A stretch of DNA of 32,471 nt from CAMQVM01 sp044433365 (GTDB lineage Bacteria; Bacteroidota; Bacteroidia; Bacteroidales; Rikenellaceae), in NCBI GenBank assembly GCA_044433365.1, contig JAWXTR010000021.1, forward strand, positions 1 through 32,471, read 5' to 3'. A program made the translations under genes and the position numbers. Positions 7,885-15,099 of the stretch are shown piece by piece. Numbering within the stretch: position 1 is the first letter of the stretch; the number at the start of each line of letters is the position of its first letter. The notes under the pieces are model-generated. The model saw nothing but the letters and a program-made list of their open reading frames with translations. It was not told the DNA's origin and did no database searches.

Positions 7885-8068
7885 AATTAAAATTTGTGGC
7901 TCGGCTGTAGAGACGTAGCCCTGCTACGTCTGGGTTTGGATTTGGCTTGGCAAATTCAATTTTTGGTTGCTACTACGTAAGCTCATTTTGTTTTGCAAAA
8001 TTCGATTTTAGACGTAGCAGGGCTACGTCTCTACTGCTGTGTGCGGAAACAGATTTTGATAATCAGCC
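7885..8068. repeat. Inverted pair of REP-like hairpins (family C)
   Basis: Two 9-bp-stem hairpins in opposite orientation, AGACGTAGC-CCT-GCTACGTCT at 7911-7931 and AGACGTAGC-AGG-GCTACGTCT at 8010-8030, enclose about 80 bases. The outer sequence GCGGAAACAGATTTTGA (8042-8058) is the reverse complement of the lead-in at 10050-10065. No gene is supported in 7696-8364. Confidence 0.8.
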
Positions 8069-8094
8069 ATTAAAACTATCTTATATAATTCAAT

Positions 8095-8261
8095 TAAGTA
8101 GTGTAAAACAATTATTGCCATATTCTTAATAGCACTCTTGGAGCGATATTTTTCACTATTAAATCTCAATATAGAACCACTATATTTTCGATTCAATAGC
8201 AAAAAATCTCATCTCCAATAGCACTTTTAAAAATACACCAATAATTATTTTACCCTACTTA
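8095..8261 (+). mobile_element. Family A foldback element, complete copy
   Basis: 167 bp, TAAGTAGTG...CCCTACTTA, identical as read to the 4776-4942 copy and in the same orientation. Its final A is also the first base of the terminator stem that follows glyA, so it inserted directly at the edge of that hairpin. Confidence 0.9.
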
Positions 8262-8297
8262 AAAAAGGTTGCGTGAATTTTCATGCAACCTTTTTTT
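8261..8297 (-). terminator. Terminator downstream of glyA
   Basis: AAAAAAGGTTGC (8261-8272) pairs with GCAACCTTTTTT (8285-8296); with inner TG/CA pairs the loop is small. Both strands end in a T-run, so it can work in both directions. Confidence 0.8.
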
Positions 8298-8308
8298 ATT
8301 GAATTACG

Positions 8309-8351
8309 GGGAACTTCTAAAATATCTCAAAATCCATAATTTAGAACTCCC
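8309..8351. mobile_element. 43-bp mini family B element
   Basis: GGGAACTTCTAAAATATC joined to AATCCATAATTTAGAACTCCC: both ends of family B with nearly the whole interior deleted. It is exactly 43 bp, the same length as the copy at 20008-20050, and lies 13 bases beyond the glyA stop codon. Confidence 0.65.
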
Positions 8352-8364
8352 ATATAGAAAAATA

Positions 8365-9654
8365 CTATCTACGTTCCCAAGCGAAAAGAGGATAGTTTTC
8401 CATCATTTTATTAACCTCAGCTCTAACCTCTGCGATAACCTCTTCGTTTTCGTGGTTAGAAAGCACACGGTCGATAAGCTCAACAATCATATCCATTTTA
8501 TCCTCTTTCAAGCCTCTAGTTGTGATAGCTGGCGAACCAACTCTGATACCAGAAGTTAAGAAAGGAGAGCGGCTATCGAAAGGAACCATATTTTTATTGG
8601 TTGTAATATCGGCAGCAACCAAAACTTTCTCTGCAACTTTACCTGTAAGCTCAGGGAATTTTGTGCGTAGGTCGATAAGTAGTAGGTGGTTGTCTGTACC
8701 GCCTGAAACGATAGTGTAGCCACGTGTTGCAAACGCCTCGCCAAGTGCTTTTGCATTTTTTACAACCTGTTTTTGATACTCTTTGTAAGCTGGCTCTAAT
8801 GCCTCACCAAATGCTACTGCTTTAGCAGCAATAACGTGCTCTAATGGACCCCCTTGAGTACCAGGGAAAACAGCAGAGTTAAGGATTTGCGACATCTTTT
8901 TAACCACACCTTTAGGAGTAGTCAACCCCCAAGGGTTTTCAAAATCTTCGCCCAAAAGGATAATACCACCACGAGGACCACGAAGAGTTTTGTGGGTTGT
9001 AGAGGTAACGATATGAGCATATTTTACAGGATTTTCAAGCACACCAGCAGCAATAAGACCTGCTGTATGAGCCATATCTATAAGAAGAAGCGCACCAACT
9101 TTGTCGGCAATCTCACGCATACGCTTATAATCCCACTCACGAGAGTAAGCAGAAGCACCACCAACGATAAGTTTTGGTTTAGTTTCAAGAGCTAAAGCCT
9201 CCATTTTATCGTAGTCGATAGTACCAGTAGCTTCGTCGACTTTATAACCAACAGCCTTGTATAGCATACCCGACATATTTACAGGCGAACCGTGTGAAAG
9301 GTGACCACCATGCGAAAGGTCTAAGCCCATGAAAGTATCGCCTGGTTTAAGACAAGCCATAAATACAGCCATATTAGCCTGAGCACCAGAGTGAGGTTGA
9401 ACATTTGCGTAAACAGCACCATAAAGCTCACAAAGACGGTCGATGGCAAGCTGTTCGATTTGGTCTACAACTTGGCAACCGCCATAATAACGAGCATTAG
9501 GGTAACCCTCAGCATATTTATTGGTTAATACCGAACCCATAGCCTCCATTACTTGGTCGCTAACGAAATTTTCTGATGCAATAAGCTCAATGCCGTGCAT
9601 TTGACGCTCTTTCTCTTTAGAGATTAGAGAAAAAATCTGATTATCTCTTTCCAT
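8365..9654 (-). CDS. glyA: Serine hydroxymethyltransferase
   Basis: A 429-residue cytoplasmic PLP enzyme that interconverts serine and glycine while loading one-carbon units onto tetrahydrofolate. Family marks are IELIASENFVS at residues 22-32, NKYAEGYPNARYYGG at 45-59, QPHSGAQAN at 86-94, LIDMAHTAGLIAAG at 191-204, and the PLP-lysine motif TSTTHKTLRGPRGG, with Lys222 as the Schiff-base residue. Length is standard. The start MERDNQIF is the first methionine and follows an A/T-rich leader; TAACTTTG at 9697-9690 is the likely -7 box. It appears monocistronic: DUF4290 upstream is separated by 760 bases of repeats, and a terminator follows at 8261-8297. Confidence 0.97.
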   Translation of the reverse strand: MERDNQIFSLISKEKERQMHGIELIASENFVSDQVMEAMGSVLTNKYAEGYPNARYYGGCQVVDQIEQLAIDRLCELYGAVYANVQPHSGAQANMAVFMACLKPGDTFMGLDLSHGGHLSHGSPVNMSGMLYKAVGYKVDEATGTIDYDKMEALALETKPKLIVGGASAYSREWDYKRMREIADKVGALLLIDMAHTAGLIAAGVLENPVKYAHIVTSTTHKTLRGPRGGIILLGEDFENPWGLTTPKGVVKKMSQILNSAVFPGTQGGPLEHVIAAKAVAFGEALEPAYKEYQKQVVKNAKALGEAFATRGYTIVSGGTDNHLLLIDLRTKFPELTGKVAEKVLVAADITTNKNMVPFDSRSPFLTSGIRVGSPAITTRGLKEDKMDMIVELIDRVLSNHENEEVIAEVRAEVNKMMENYPLFAWERR

Positions 9655-9689
9655 ATATAAAAATAATTTATGTCATGTGAATACTACCG

Positions 9690-9697
9690 CAAAGTTA
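9690..9697 (-). promoter_or_regulatory. -7 box (TAACTTTG) of glyA
   Basis: TAACTTTG on the minus strand lies 35 bases before the glyA start codon. No good TTTG is seen 19-21 bases further upstream. Confidence 0.5.
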
Positions 9698-9780
9698 AAT
9701 AATTTTTTGTGATTTATGAATTTTGAGCGAAATTTATTTTAAAGTGGTTGAAAAAGTGGGAATTAATCGAAGTTTTTAAA

Positions 9781-9790
9781 GGGAACTTCT
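9781..9790. repeat. Solo left end of family B
   Basis: AAAGGGAACTTCTAAAA matches the left terminus of the family B element with no partner end nearby. The remainder of 9655-9840 is AT-rich with nothing else recognisable. Confidence 0.45.
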
Positions 9791-9841
9791 AAAAAAAATA
9801 TAAAGAATCACACCAAATTTTGTGAAATATACTTTTTTCAT

Positions 9842-9884
9842 AAAAAAAGGTAGAGAGCAGTATATAATTACCACAATCTACCTT
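9842..9884 (-). terminator. Terminator-like hairpin on the minus strand, no clear gene
   Basis: Reading the minus strand, AAGGTAGA (9884-9877) pairs with TCTACCTT (9854-9847), followed by TTTTTT. It faces a 500-base stretch with no convincing gene, so it either ends a long DUF4290 transcript or marks a small RNA. Confidence 0.5.
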
Positions 9885-10039
9885 AACTAGCAGTAGGCGC
9901 CTCACGGTTGCTACGACTAAACTACATATTATAATTACTGTTCGTATTCTGTTGGAAGGTATTATTTAAACGATTAACATAAACCTTGCCTTGATATTTA
10001 AATACAACAATTATGCCAAAAAAACCAAAAAAATATTGA

Positions 10040-10378
10040 ATTATTCTTAAAATCTGTTTCCGCACCTAGCAGTAGAGACGTAGCCCTGCTACGTCTAAAA
10101 AACGACACCGATAATTTTAAAAAACCTTTAAAAAAATGACACCTAATTTTGTTACAGACGTAGCAGGGCTACGTCTCTACAACTGAGTTACAAAATCACG
10201 AATTACCAAATCCGCACCTAGCAGTAGAGACGTAGCTCTGCTACGTCTAAAAAACGACACCGATTAGTTTTAAACAACCCTTTAAAAAACGACACCTATT
10301 TTGTTACAGACGTAGCAGGGCTACGTCTCTACTGCTGAGCTATCAATTAAAATTCATAACAACATATTTTGAGAATGA
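10040..10378. repeat. Two tandem inverted pairs of REP-like hairpins (family C)
   Basis: Hairpins AGACGTAGC/GCTACGTCT lie at 10076-10096, 10156-10176, 10228-10248 and 10308-10328, alternating in orientation. The whole unit (from CGCACCTAGCAGTAGAGACG, at 10061 and again at 10213) repeats with a 152-base period. Inside each unit AAAAAACGACACCGAT and AACGACACCTA or ATGACACCTAA recur. The arrangement resembles bacterial BIMEs. No coding frame is supported. Confidence 0.8.
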
Positions 10379-10418
10379 CCCCAAAATATGAATATTCAGA
10401 ATCTGTTTTTAAGAAAGA

Positions 10419-11171
10419 TTATTGCTCTCCTCTATGTCTAAAATATTTTCGTGCGGAAGAACTATTTTGTTGTTGTCCTCTTTGCTGGATAGGTTTTGCA
10501 ATAGTGCCCGTTCTATTGCTTGATGAATTATTGCTGCCGTAAGATGATGTTGACGAACTTTGACGGCGTGGTTTGGTCTCTTTTTTAGGCTGTGCGCTAT
10601 TTGCCTTTTTTCGGTTTGTGTTGATTCTGGTTGATTGAAGGGCATCGTCGTCAATATCGATTAAGTCTTGTGAAAAACGTCGAAAATCGTTAATTACAAC
10701 CTCATCCGAAGGATATTCTTGGTTGTATTCATACGATTTAAATTTCATGAATTTTACAATATCTATAGCTACTAATTCTTGTTGTTCAGAGTTGTTTTTC
10801 TCTATAATTTCGTTAATTATACGACGTACATTACTACCATATTGGCGATATCCTCTTAGTGGACGTGGGTATTCTAACCTATCAGGAACTACATGAAGCT
10901 CTTGTGATGTAGGTGCTTCGTATGGAAAGTCAACATCAAGTTTGTAGTCTGAAAGTATGTAGAGATGATCCCATAGCTTATGTCGAAAGCCATTTGTGTC
11001 ACGTAGAGTAGTGTTGAGATTGCCCATAACGTTAATAACGATATGCGCTTGGCGTGTGCGCTCTTCACGGTTTTCAATCTCCATTAAGCCACGTACCATA
11101 TTTTGAATATGTCGACCATATTCAGGAAAAATTAACTTTTCCCTGTCAGAATTATAGTTTTTAGATGTCAT
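10419..11171 (-). CDS. DUF4290 family protein
   Basis: A 250-residue protein of the Bacteroidota family DUF4290, function unknown. Family marks are FPEYGRHIQNMVRGLMEIENREERTRQA (residues 15-42), MGNLNTTLRD (49-58), FRHKLWDHLYILSDYKLDVDFPY (62-84) and the YGSNVRRIINEII segment (111-123). Residues 1-180 form the conserved part. The last ~70 residues are low-complexity, rich in Ser, Gln, Asn, Lys and Arg and ending ARKYFRHRGEQ; such a basic, disordered tail could bind nucleic acid (inference). The start ATG gives the expected MTSKNYN lead-in. The promoter at 11326-11356 implies a long leader of about 150 bases that includes a partial family B repeat (11262-11296). Confidence 0.85.
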   Translation of the reverse strand: MTSKNYNSDREKLIFPEYGRHIQNMVRGLMEIENREERTRQAHIVINVMGNLNTTLRDTNGFRHKLWDHLYILSDYKLDVDFPYEAPTSQELHVVPDRLEYPRPLRGYRQYGSNVRRIINEIIEKNNSEQQELVAIDIVKFMKFKSYEYNQEYPSDEVVINDFRRFSQDLIDIDDDALQSTRINTNRKKANSAQPKKETKPRRQSSSTSSYGSNNSSSNRTGTIAKPIQQRGQQQNSSSARKYFRHRGEQ

Positions 11172-11261
11172 ACAATGTTTTGGAATAACGGGAGTACGAA
11201 AAATATTTTGAATCTCCCATAAATAATGGCTATAAATATGCCATTTTAAAAAGCAAAAATT

Positions 11262-11296
11262 TGAAAAGCTCCGAAAGTCATATTTAAGAAGTTCCC
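11262..11296. repeat. Partial family B element (right end)
   Basis: TTTGAAAAGCTCCGAAAGTC followed by AAGAAGTTCCC matches the last ~35 bases of the complete family B copies. It lies in the predicted 5' leader of the DUF4290 mRNA. Confidence 0.6.
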
Positions 11297-11325
11297 TACG
11301 ATTAGTCTGGAGTGTAAATCGACCA

Positions 11326-11356
11326 CAAAGGTAAGAAAAATATTAGTAAATTACAA
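11326..11356 (-). promoter_or_regulatory. Promoter of the DUF4290 gene
   Basis: Minus-strand TTG (11356-11354) and TACCTTTG (11333-11326) are separated by 20 bases, matching the Bacteroidota promoter pattern. Confidence 0.6.
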
Positions 11357-11392
11357 CTTTTCTGTTTAGATAGATTTGGAAGTTTACTTTAG

Positions 11393-11554
11393 ATGAGTTC
11401 TAAATTCTGGATTTTGAGAGATTTTCTGTTTTAAGACTTTAGATTTGGATTTTGCAAATATGGGCTGTAATGGCTCCTACCGCTCTTATTTGCAAAATTC
11501 AAAGATGAAACCTTAAAATGAGAAAGCCCCGAAAGTCAGATTTTAGAAGTTCCC
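11393..11554 (+). mobile_element. Family B foldback element, overlapping the MBL gene 3' end
   Basis: 162 bp from ATGAGTTCTAAATTCTGG (first bases degenerate against GGG) to TTTTAGAAGTTCCC. It folds into one long imperfect hairpin centred on GGGCTGTAATGGCTCC. Flanks TTTAG and TTTAT differ at one base, a possible 5-bp target duplication. The stop codon and last residues of the MBL gene (minus) are inside the element. Confidence 0.8.
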
Positions 11555-12529
11555 TTTATTCAGTTTAACAACCCCACCTAATGATGGTATTTCAAATTTC
11601 ATACCACGACGCAATGCTTCTGATTTAAACACAATAGGTGGATCAAAAAGCGGCTCCTCCGAGAGCTTAAAAGTACCGTAGTGCATAGGTATTGTTACTG
11701 CTGCGCCCATATCCTCAGCAGCATCAAGGGCTTCGTTAGGTGAAAGATGGTTGCGCTCCAAAAACCAACGAGGCTTGTAGGCTCCAATTCCAACCAAAGC
11801 GTAGTCTACGCCCCCAAAAAGCTGTTTTATCTCCTTAAAGTGCTTTGCATAGCTCGAATCGCCACTGTAGTAGATTTTGATGCCATCTCCCTCAATCATA
11901 AATGCTCCCCAAAGACGCTTTGCACCATCCATAATGCTTCGTTTGCCCCAATGTTGGCAAGGTAAGAATGTAATTTTAACACCTTTATACTCATATTGTT
12001 GATACCATCCCATCTCATTAATCTTGACAAAACGAGACCACGAGCGTACCAATTTGCCAATTCCCAATCCAGCCAAAACCTCAATATGATTGTTATTGTC
12101 AATTAGAGTTTTAACACTACTTTTATCGGCATGATCGAAGTGGTCGTGGCTAAGCAGAAGTAAATCAACAGGTTGAATCTTATTTTTATCTATTGGCAGC
12201 CTACTTTTACGAATTACAAAAGGAACACCTCCAAAAATTGGATCGAGAATAATATTTACACCTGCTAGATTGATTATAAATGAGTTGTGACCAAGCCAAA
12301 TTAGCGAATTTCGCTCTAGTGAGTCGAGATTATCGAGCATAATAGTCTCAGGCTCCCATTTTTTGCCATAGTTTATAACCGAACGCTCCTTACGAAACGG
12401 TCGAGACCATTTTGTGATAGATTTAAATGCTGATGGCTTGCGGTCGATATTGACAAATTTGCCATCTACAACTCTATTTCCTGCCCAGTTTTTCCTAACT
12501 GCTCCTAATAACTCATTCTTTTTTGCCAT
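11543..12529 (-). CDS. MBL-fold metal-dependent hydrolase (UlaG/NAPE-PLD-like)
   Basis: A 328-residue cytoplasmic protein of the metallo-beta-lactamase superfamily, closest in layout to the NAPE-PLD/UlaG-like branch. Metal ligands can be read in SHDHFDHAD (His128, His130, Asp132, His133), CQHWGKRS (His in strand 7 region), IYYSGDSSYAKHF (bridging Asp) and IPMHYGTFKL (last His). WLGHNSFIINLAGVNIILDPIFG at 78-100 is the usual opening beta-sandwich. The physiological substrate is not evident; this branch includes phospholipases and sugar lactonases. The gene is odd at its end: the final residues Gly-Asn-Phe and the TAA stop are encoded by the family B element at 11393-11554. Without that element the frame would continue about 14 residues further. 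A -7 box TATATTTG lies at 12565-12558. Confidence 0.85.
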   Translation of the reverse strand: MAKKNELLGAVRKNWAGNRVVDGKFVNIDRKPSAFKSITKWSRPFRKERSVINYGKKWEPETIMLDNLDSLERNSLIWLGHNSFIINLAGVNIILDPIFGGVPFVIRKSRLPIDKNKIQPVDLLLLSHDHFDHADKSSVKTLIDNNNHIEVLAGLGIGKLVRSWSRFVKINEMGWYQQYEYKGVKITFLPCQHWGKRSIMDGAKRLWGAFMIEGDGIKIYYSGDSSYAKHFKEIKQLFGGVDYALVGIGAYKPRWFLERNHLSPNEALDAAEDMGAAVTIPMHYGTFKLSEEPLFDPPIVFKSEALRRGMKFEIPSLGGVVKLNKGNF

Positions 12530-12557
12530 ACTACTAATATTTGAGGTGAGTTCAATG

Positions 12558-12565
12558 CAAATATA
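12558..12565 (-). promoter_or_regulatory. -7 box (TATATTTG) of the MBL-fold gene
   Basis: TATATTTG on the minus strand, 29 bases before the start codon at 12529. The expected -33 region falls inside the 21-bp inverted repeat at 12573-12620 and has no TTTG at the right distance. Confidence 0.5.
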
Positions 12566-12572
12566 ACAAAAA

Positions 12573-12620
12573 TATCGCTAATTTTAATAAATTTTAAATA
12601 ATTTATTAAAATTAGCGATA
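12573..12620. terminator. 21-bp perfect AT-rich inverted repeat
   Basis: A perfect 21-bp stem (outer bases TATCGCTAATTTTAATAA, positions 12573-12593 with 12600-12620) closes a 6-base loop TTAAAT. On the minus strand it runs into ATTTTTG, so it can terminate the ubiD-12794 transcript. It also covers the -33 region of the MBL gene. Between it and 12793 is a short GC-rich patch with hairpin GGGTC-GCA-GACCC (about 12751-12763) and no gene. Confidence 0.6.
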
Positions 12621-12793
12621 AATTAATCATTTTTCAACCAAAATAGATAGGTTTTTTCAAAATTCCAAACTTCTCTTTAATGGTAGGCGGCTTCTGATCT
12701 AGGAAAATTTCGGAAACCCTGAGTCCTAACTGCCTAATGCCGGCGGCAGGGTCGCAGACCCATTTGATAGCTGTGTTTCCTAACCTCTAACCC

Positions 12794-13006
12794 CTAAAAA
12801 TTAAACATCTGGTCGATGTCAAATTGAGTTAAAGTATCCTTTTTTACGCTTTGGTTGTTTTCGAGTGTATCGACAAAATTTACCTCCTCTTTTTTAATCG
12901 CTTTTTGGCTATTTATTGTAACACGTGTTATAACGGTCAAAATTATTATGACCGCAACAATTAACAGAATTGTTTTCTGTTCTGATGGTGAAAATTTTAA
13001 ACTCAT
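12794..13006 (-). CDS. Small single-pass membrane protein, unknown function
   Basis: A 70-residue protein I do not recognise. I use the ATG at 13006 (MSLKFSPSEQKT); a GTG 18 bases earlier would add MLKIEK. Residues 13-30 (ILLIVAVIIILTVITRV) form one transmembrane helix, and the rest is a charged tail with KKEEVNFVDTLENNQS and an acidic end FDIDQMFNF. The start is 21 bases past the ubiD stop codon, so it is probably translated from the same transcript. Its tail would be cytoplasmic or periplasmic depending on orientation; the sequence does not settle this. Confidence 0.65.
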   Translation of the reverse strand: MSLKFSPSEQKTILLIVAVIIILTVITRVTINSQKAIKKEEVNFVDTLENNQSVKKDTLTQFDIDQMFNF

Positions 13007-13027
13007 TTTTTCTATTTTTAACACTCT

Positions 13028-14878
13028 CTAAATATACTCAGCACTATTACCTGAATTTAGGTCAGATAAAATTTCGGATTGAGGTTCAACAATATTTGGC
13101 CAGCGACGAGAAAATCCGTTTATTCCACCCGCTTTTATTCGGCAATCAAATACCAAAATTCCATTTGTGATATATGTATCTCGTTTTGCATCGCAATTTG
13201 AGCAGAGTAGCCATATTTTTTCGTTTATGGTCAGATTTTGGCAATCTTTATCTAATAAAATCAAGAATTTCACCCCTTTTATGCTATAGACATCTATAAG
13301 TGTGGTTGTATACACTTTAAAATTTGCATCTTTATTGATGTATGCAAATAGTGTAGACCATCCATTTTCGGCATAAGTAGAATCTATATTTTGTGGAAGT
13401 TCTCTAGCTACTGAAAATGGAGTAATTGTCGTTTTTTCTTTGATTGTGGCATCAATCGAGAGTTTTCCCCCAAATCCACACTCATCGCTGGTGTGGTCGA
13501 GAACATCGAGTGTGCCTTGCGCAATGATTACATCTCTATCAATATCAATATACTCAATTGCCTTTTTTAGATTGTCGCAATTTCGTATATCTACATCATC
13601 TGCAAATGAGGTGATAATCGAAAATTTATTAAACATCATCTGCCCAGCACCCCACATCGAAAGTGCCACTTTTTGAGCTTGTCCAATATATTTTTTTTGA
13701 ATATTTATAATGGCTAAATTGTGGGCAACACCCTCCTGGGGTAGCCACATATCGGTAATTTCGGGCTGCATTACCAGCCTAATAGGGGCAAGAAACAGAG
13801 CTTCGGTAGCCTTAGCAATATAGGCATCTTCCATCGGTGGAACACCTACCAAAGTAGCTGGATAGATGGCATTTTCACGAGCTGAGATATGCGTAACATG
13901 AAATTTTGGATAGTAATCCTCTAGTGAGTAAAAACCAGTGTGGTCGCCAAACGGACCTTCCCAAAACTTCTCTTCCGAGGGGTCGACATACCCTTCAATC
14001 ACAAAATCGCAATCAGTTGGGATGTAAAGGTCGTTTGTGGTGCATTTTACAAGCTCCACAGCTTTCCCTCGAAGAAATCCAGCTAATAAATATTCATCAA
14101 TCCCCTCTGGTAGCGGTGCCGTTGCAGCATAGGTGTAGGCTGGATCGCCTCCAAGAACTACAGTAACGGGCATTATTTCGCCTCTATCTTTATATTGCTC
14201 GTAGTGGCGTGCACCTGTTTTGTGAATATGCCAGTGCATACCTGTTGTACGACTATCAATCTGCTGCATTCTATACATTCCTATGTTGCGAACACCTGTT
14301 AAGGGTGAGATTGTATTTACTAAAGGAAGTGTAACAAAACGCCCTCCATCGTAGGGTGCAGATTTTAGAATTGGGAGTAAATCAAGACATTTACTATCAA
14401 CAATTTTAGATATTTTTGAAAAAATTTGCTCTTGCATCTGCTTTGCAGCTTCGCTACCGCTATCAAGGTTTGCTTTTGAATATAGCGTATGTTTTTGACA
14501 CTCACCTTTACCGCTCTTATACTTTGGCATCCAATTAGATACGTCAGTGGCAAGGGGAAGCATTTTAACCTTATCCCAAAGCGATTTTTTTGGTGATGTA
14601 GCAGCCGAAAAAAGCCCCATAATACGCTCACTAAGCTCCGAAAGAGAGTCGCAACCAATTGCTAAGCGAATTCTACTATCCGAACCCATCATATTTGTTA
14701 AAACTGCATACTCTTTATCTGTATTTTCAAAAAGCAGAGCCTTTCCTCCACCGCTACTTTTACACTCTTTATCAGTAAGAGCAGCTATCTCTAAATCGGA
14801 AGAAATTCTCTCTTTTATTCTCTTTAATTCACCTTTTTTTTCGAGTAAATCGACGTATTCTTGAAGATTTTTGTACAT
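13028..14878 (-). CDS. UbiD-family decarboxylase (menaquinone-type)
   Basis: A 616-residue prenylated-FMN-dependent decarboxylase of the UbiD family. Visible marks are NIGMYRMQQIDSRTTGMHWHIHKTGARHY cofactor-site region (residues 198-226), VVLGGDPAYTYAATAPLP (240-257), the catalytic acidic region DFVIEGYV (Glu295) and WEGPFGDHTGFYS (Glu307). It is longer than the ~490-residue E. coli UbiD because of a C-terminal extension, as in the long Bacteroidota/actinobacterial forms annotated as menaquinone biosynthesis decarboxylases; that role is inference here. It needs prenylated FMN made by a UbiX-type enzyme not in this window. Divergent from mutA, with a -7 box TAAATTTG at 14915-14908, and followed by a small membrane protein gene. 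Confidence 0.88.
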   Translation of the reverse strand: MYKNLQEYVDLLEKKGELKRIKERISSDLEIAALTDKECKSSGGGKALLFENTDKEYAVLTNMMGSDSRIRLAIGCDSLSELSERIMGLFSAATSPKKSLWDKVKMLPLATDVSNWMPKYKSGKGECQKHTLYSKANLDSGSEAAKQMQEQIFSKISKIVDSKCLDLLPILKSAPYDGGRFVTLPLVNTISPLTGVRNIGMYRMQQIDSRTTGMHWHIHKTGARHYEQYKDRGEIMPVTVVLGGDPAYTYAATAPLPEGIDEYLLAGFLRGKAVELVKCTTNDLYIPTDCDFVIEGYVDPSEEKFWEGPFGDHTGFYSLEDYYPKFHVTHISARENAIYPATLVGVPPMEDAYIAKATEALFLAPIRLVMQPEITDMWLPQEGVAHNLAIINIQKKYIGQAQKVALSMWGAGQMMFNKFSIITSFADDVDIRNCDNLKKAIEYIDIDRDVIIAQGTLDVLDHTSDECGFGGKLSIDATIKEKTTITPFSVARELPQNIDSTYAENGWSTLFAYINKDANFKVYTTTLIDVYSIKGVKFLILLDKDCQNLTINEKIWLLCSNCDAKRDTYITNGILVFDCRIKAGGINGFSRRWPNIVEPQSEILSDLNSGNSAEYI

Positions 14879-14907
14879 TTTACGACCAATTAATAGTTTA
14901 TTTCAGA

Positions 14908-14915
14908 CAAATTTA
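14908..14915 (-). promoter_or_regulatory. -7 box (TAAATTTG) of the ubiD-type gene
   Basis: TAAATTTG on the minus strand, 29 bases before the start at 14878. No clear -33 TTG at 19-21 bases. Confidence 0.45.
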
Positions 14916-14931
14916 ATAAAAATATTGATAT

Positions 14932-14965
14932 TTTGTTAATATTATGGAGATATTTATTACATTTG
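14932..14965 (+). promoter_or_regulatory. Promoter of mutA-mutB
   Basis: TTTG at 14932-14935 and TACATTTG at 14958-14965, spaced 22 bases. The transcript would have a leader of about 125 bases, which carries a solo family B left end (GGGAACTTCT, 15019-15028). Confidence 0.6.
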
Positions 14966-15099
14966 CAGTTTAGAAGTAACGTAATGAATTTTCTAATATT
15001 CTCTTTCGAGATATTAAAGGGAACTTCTGAAATTCACCACAATGAAAAAATGTTTTTTAACAAACAATAGTAATATATAATAACTTAAATTATCTAGTT

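Noticed and set aside
7947..8129. Plus-strand open frame of 60 codons
   Set aside because: It crosses a REP-like hairpin and enters a family A copy, so it is repeat-derived.
9919..10010. Short frame reading VFKYQGKVYVNRLNNTFQQN on the minus strand
   Set aside because: It looks protein-like but has no ATG, GTG or TTG start in a sensible place; kept only as part of an unexplained region.
12741..12770. GC-rich patch GCCGGCGGCAGGGTCGCAGACCC as a tRNA or structured RNA
   Set aside because: It has one short hairpin only and no cloverleaf or known RNA motif; no tRNA or rRNA was found anywhere in the window.
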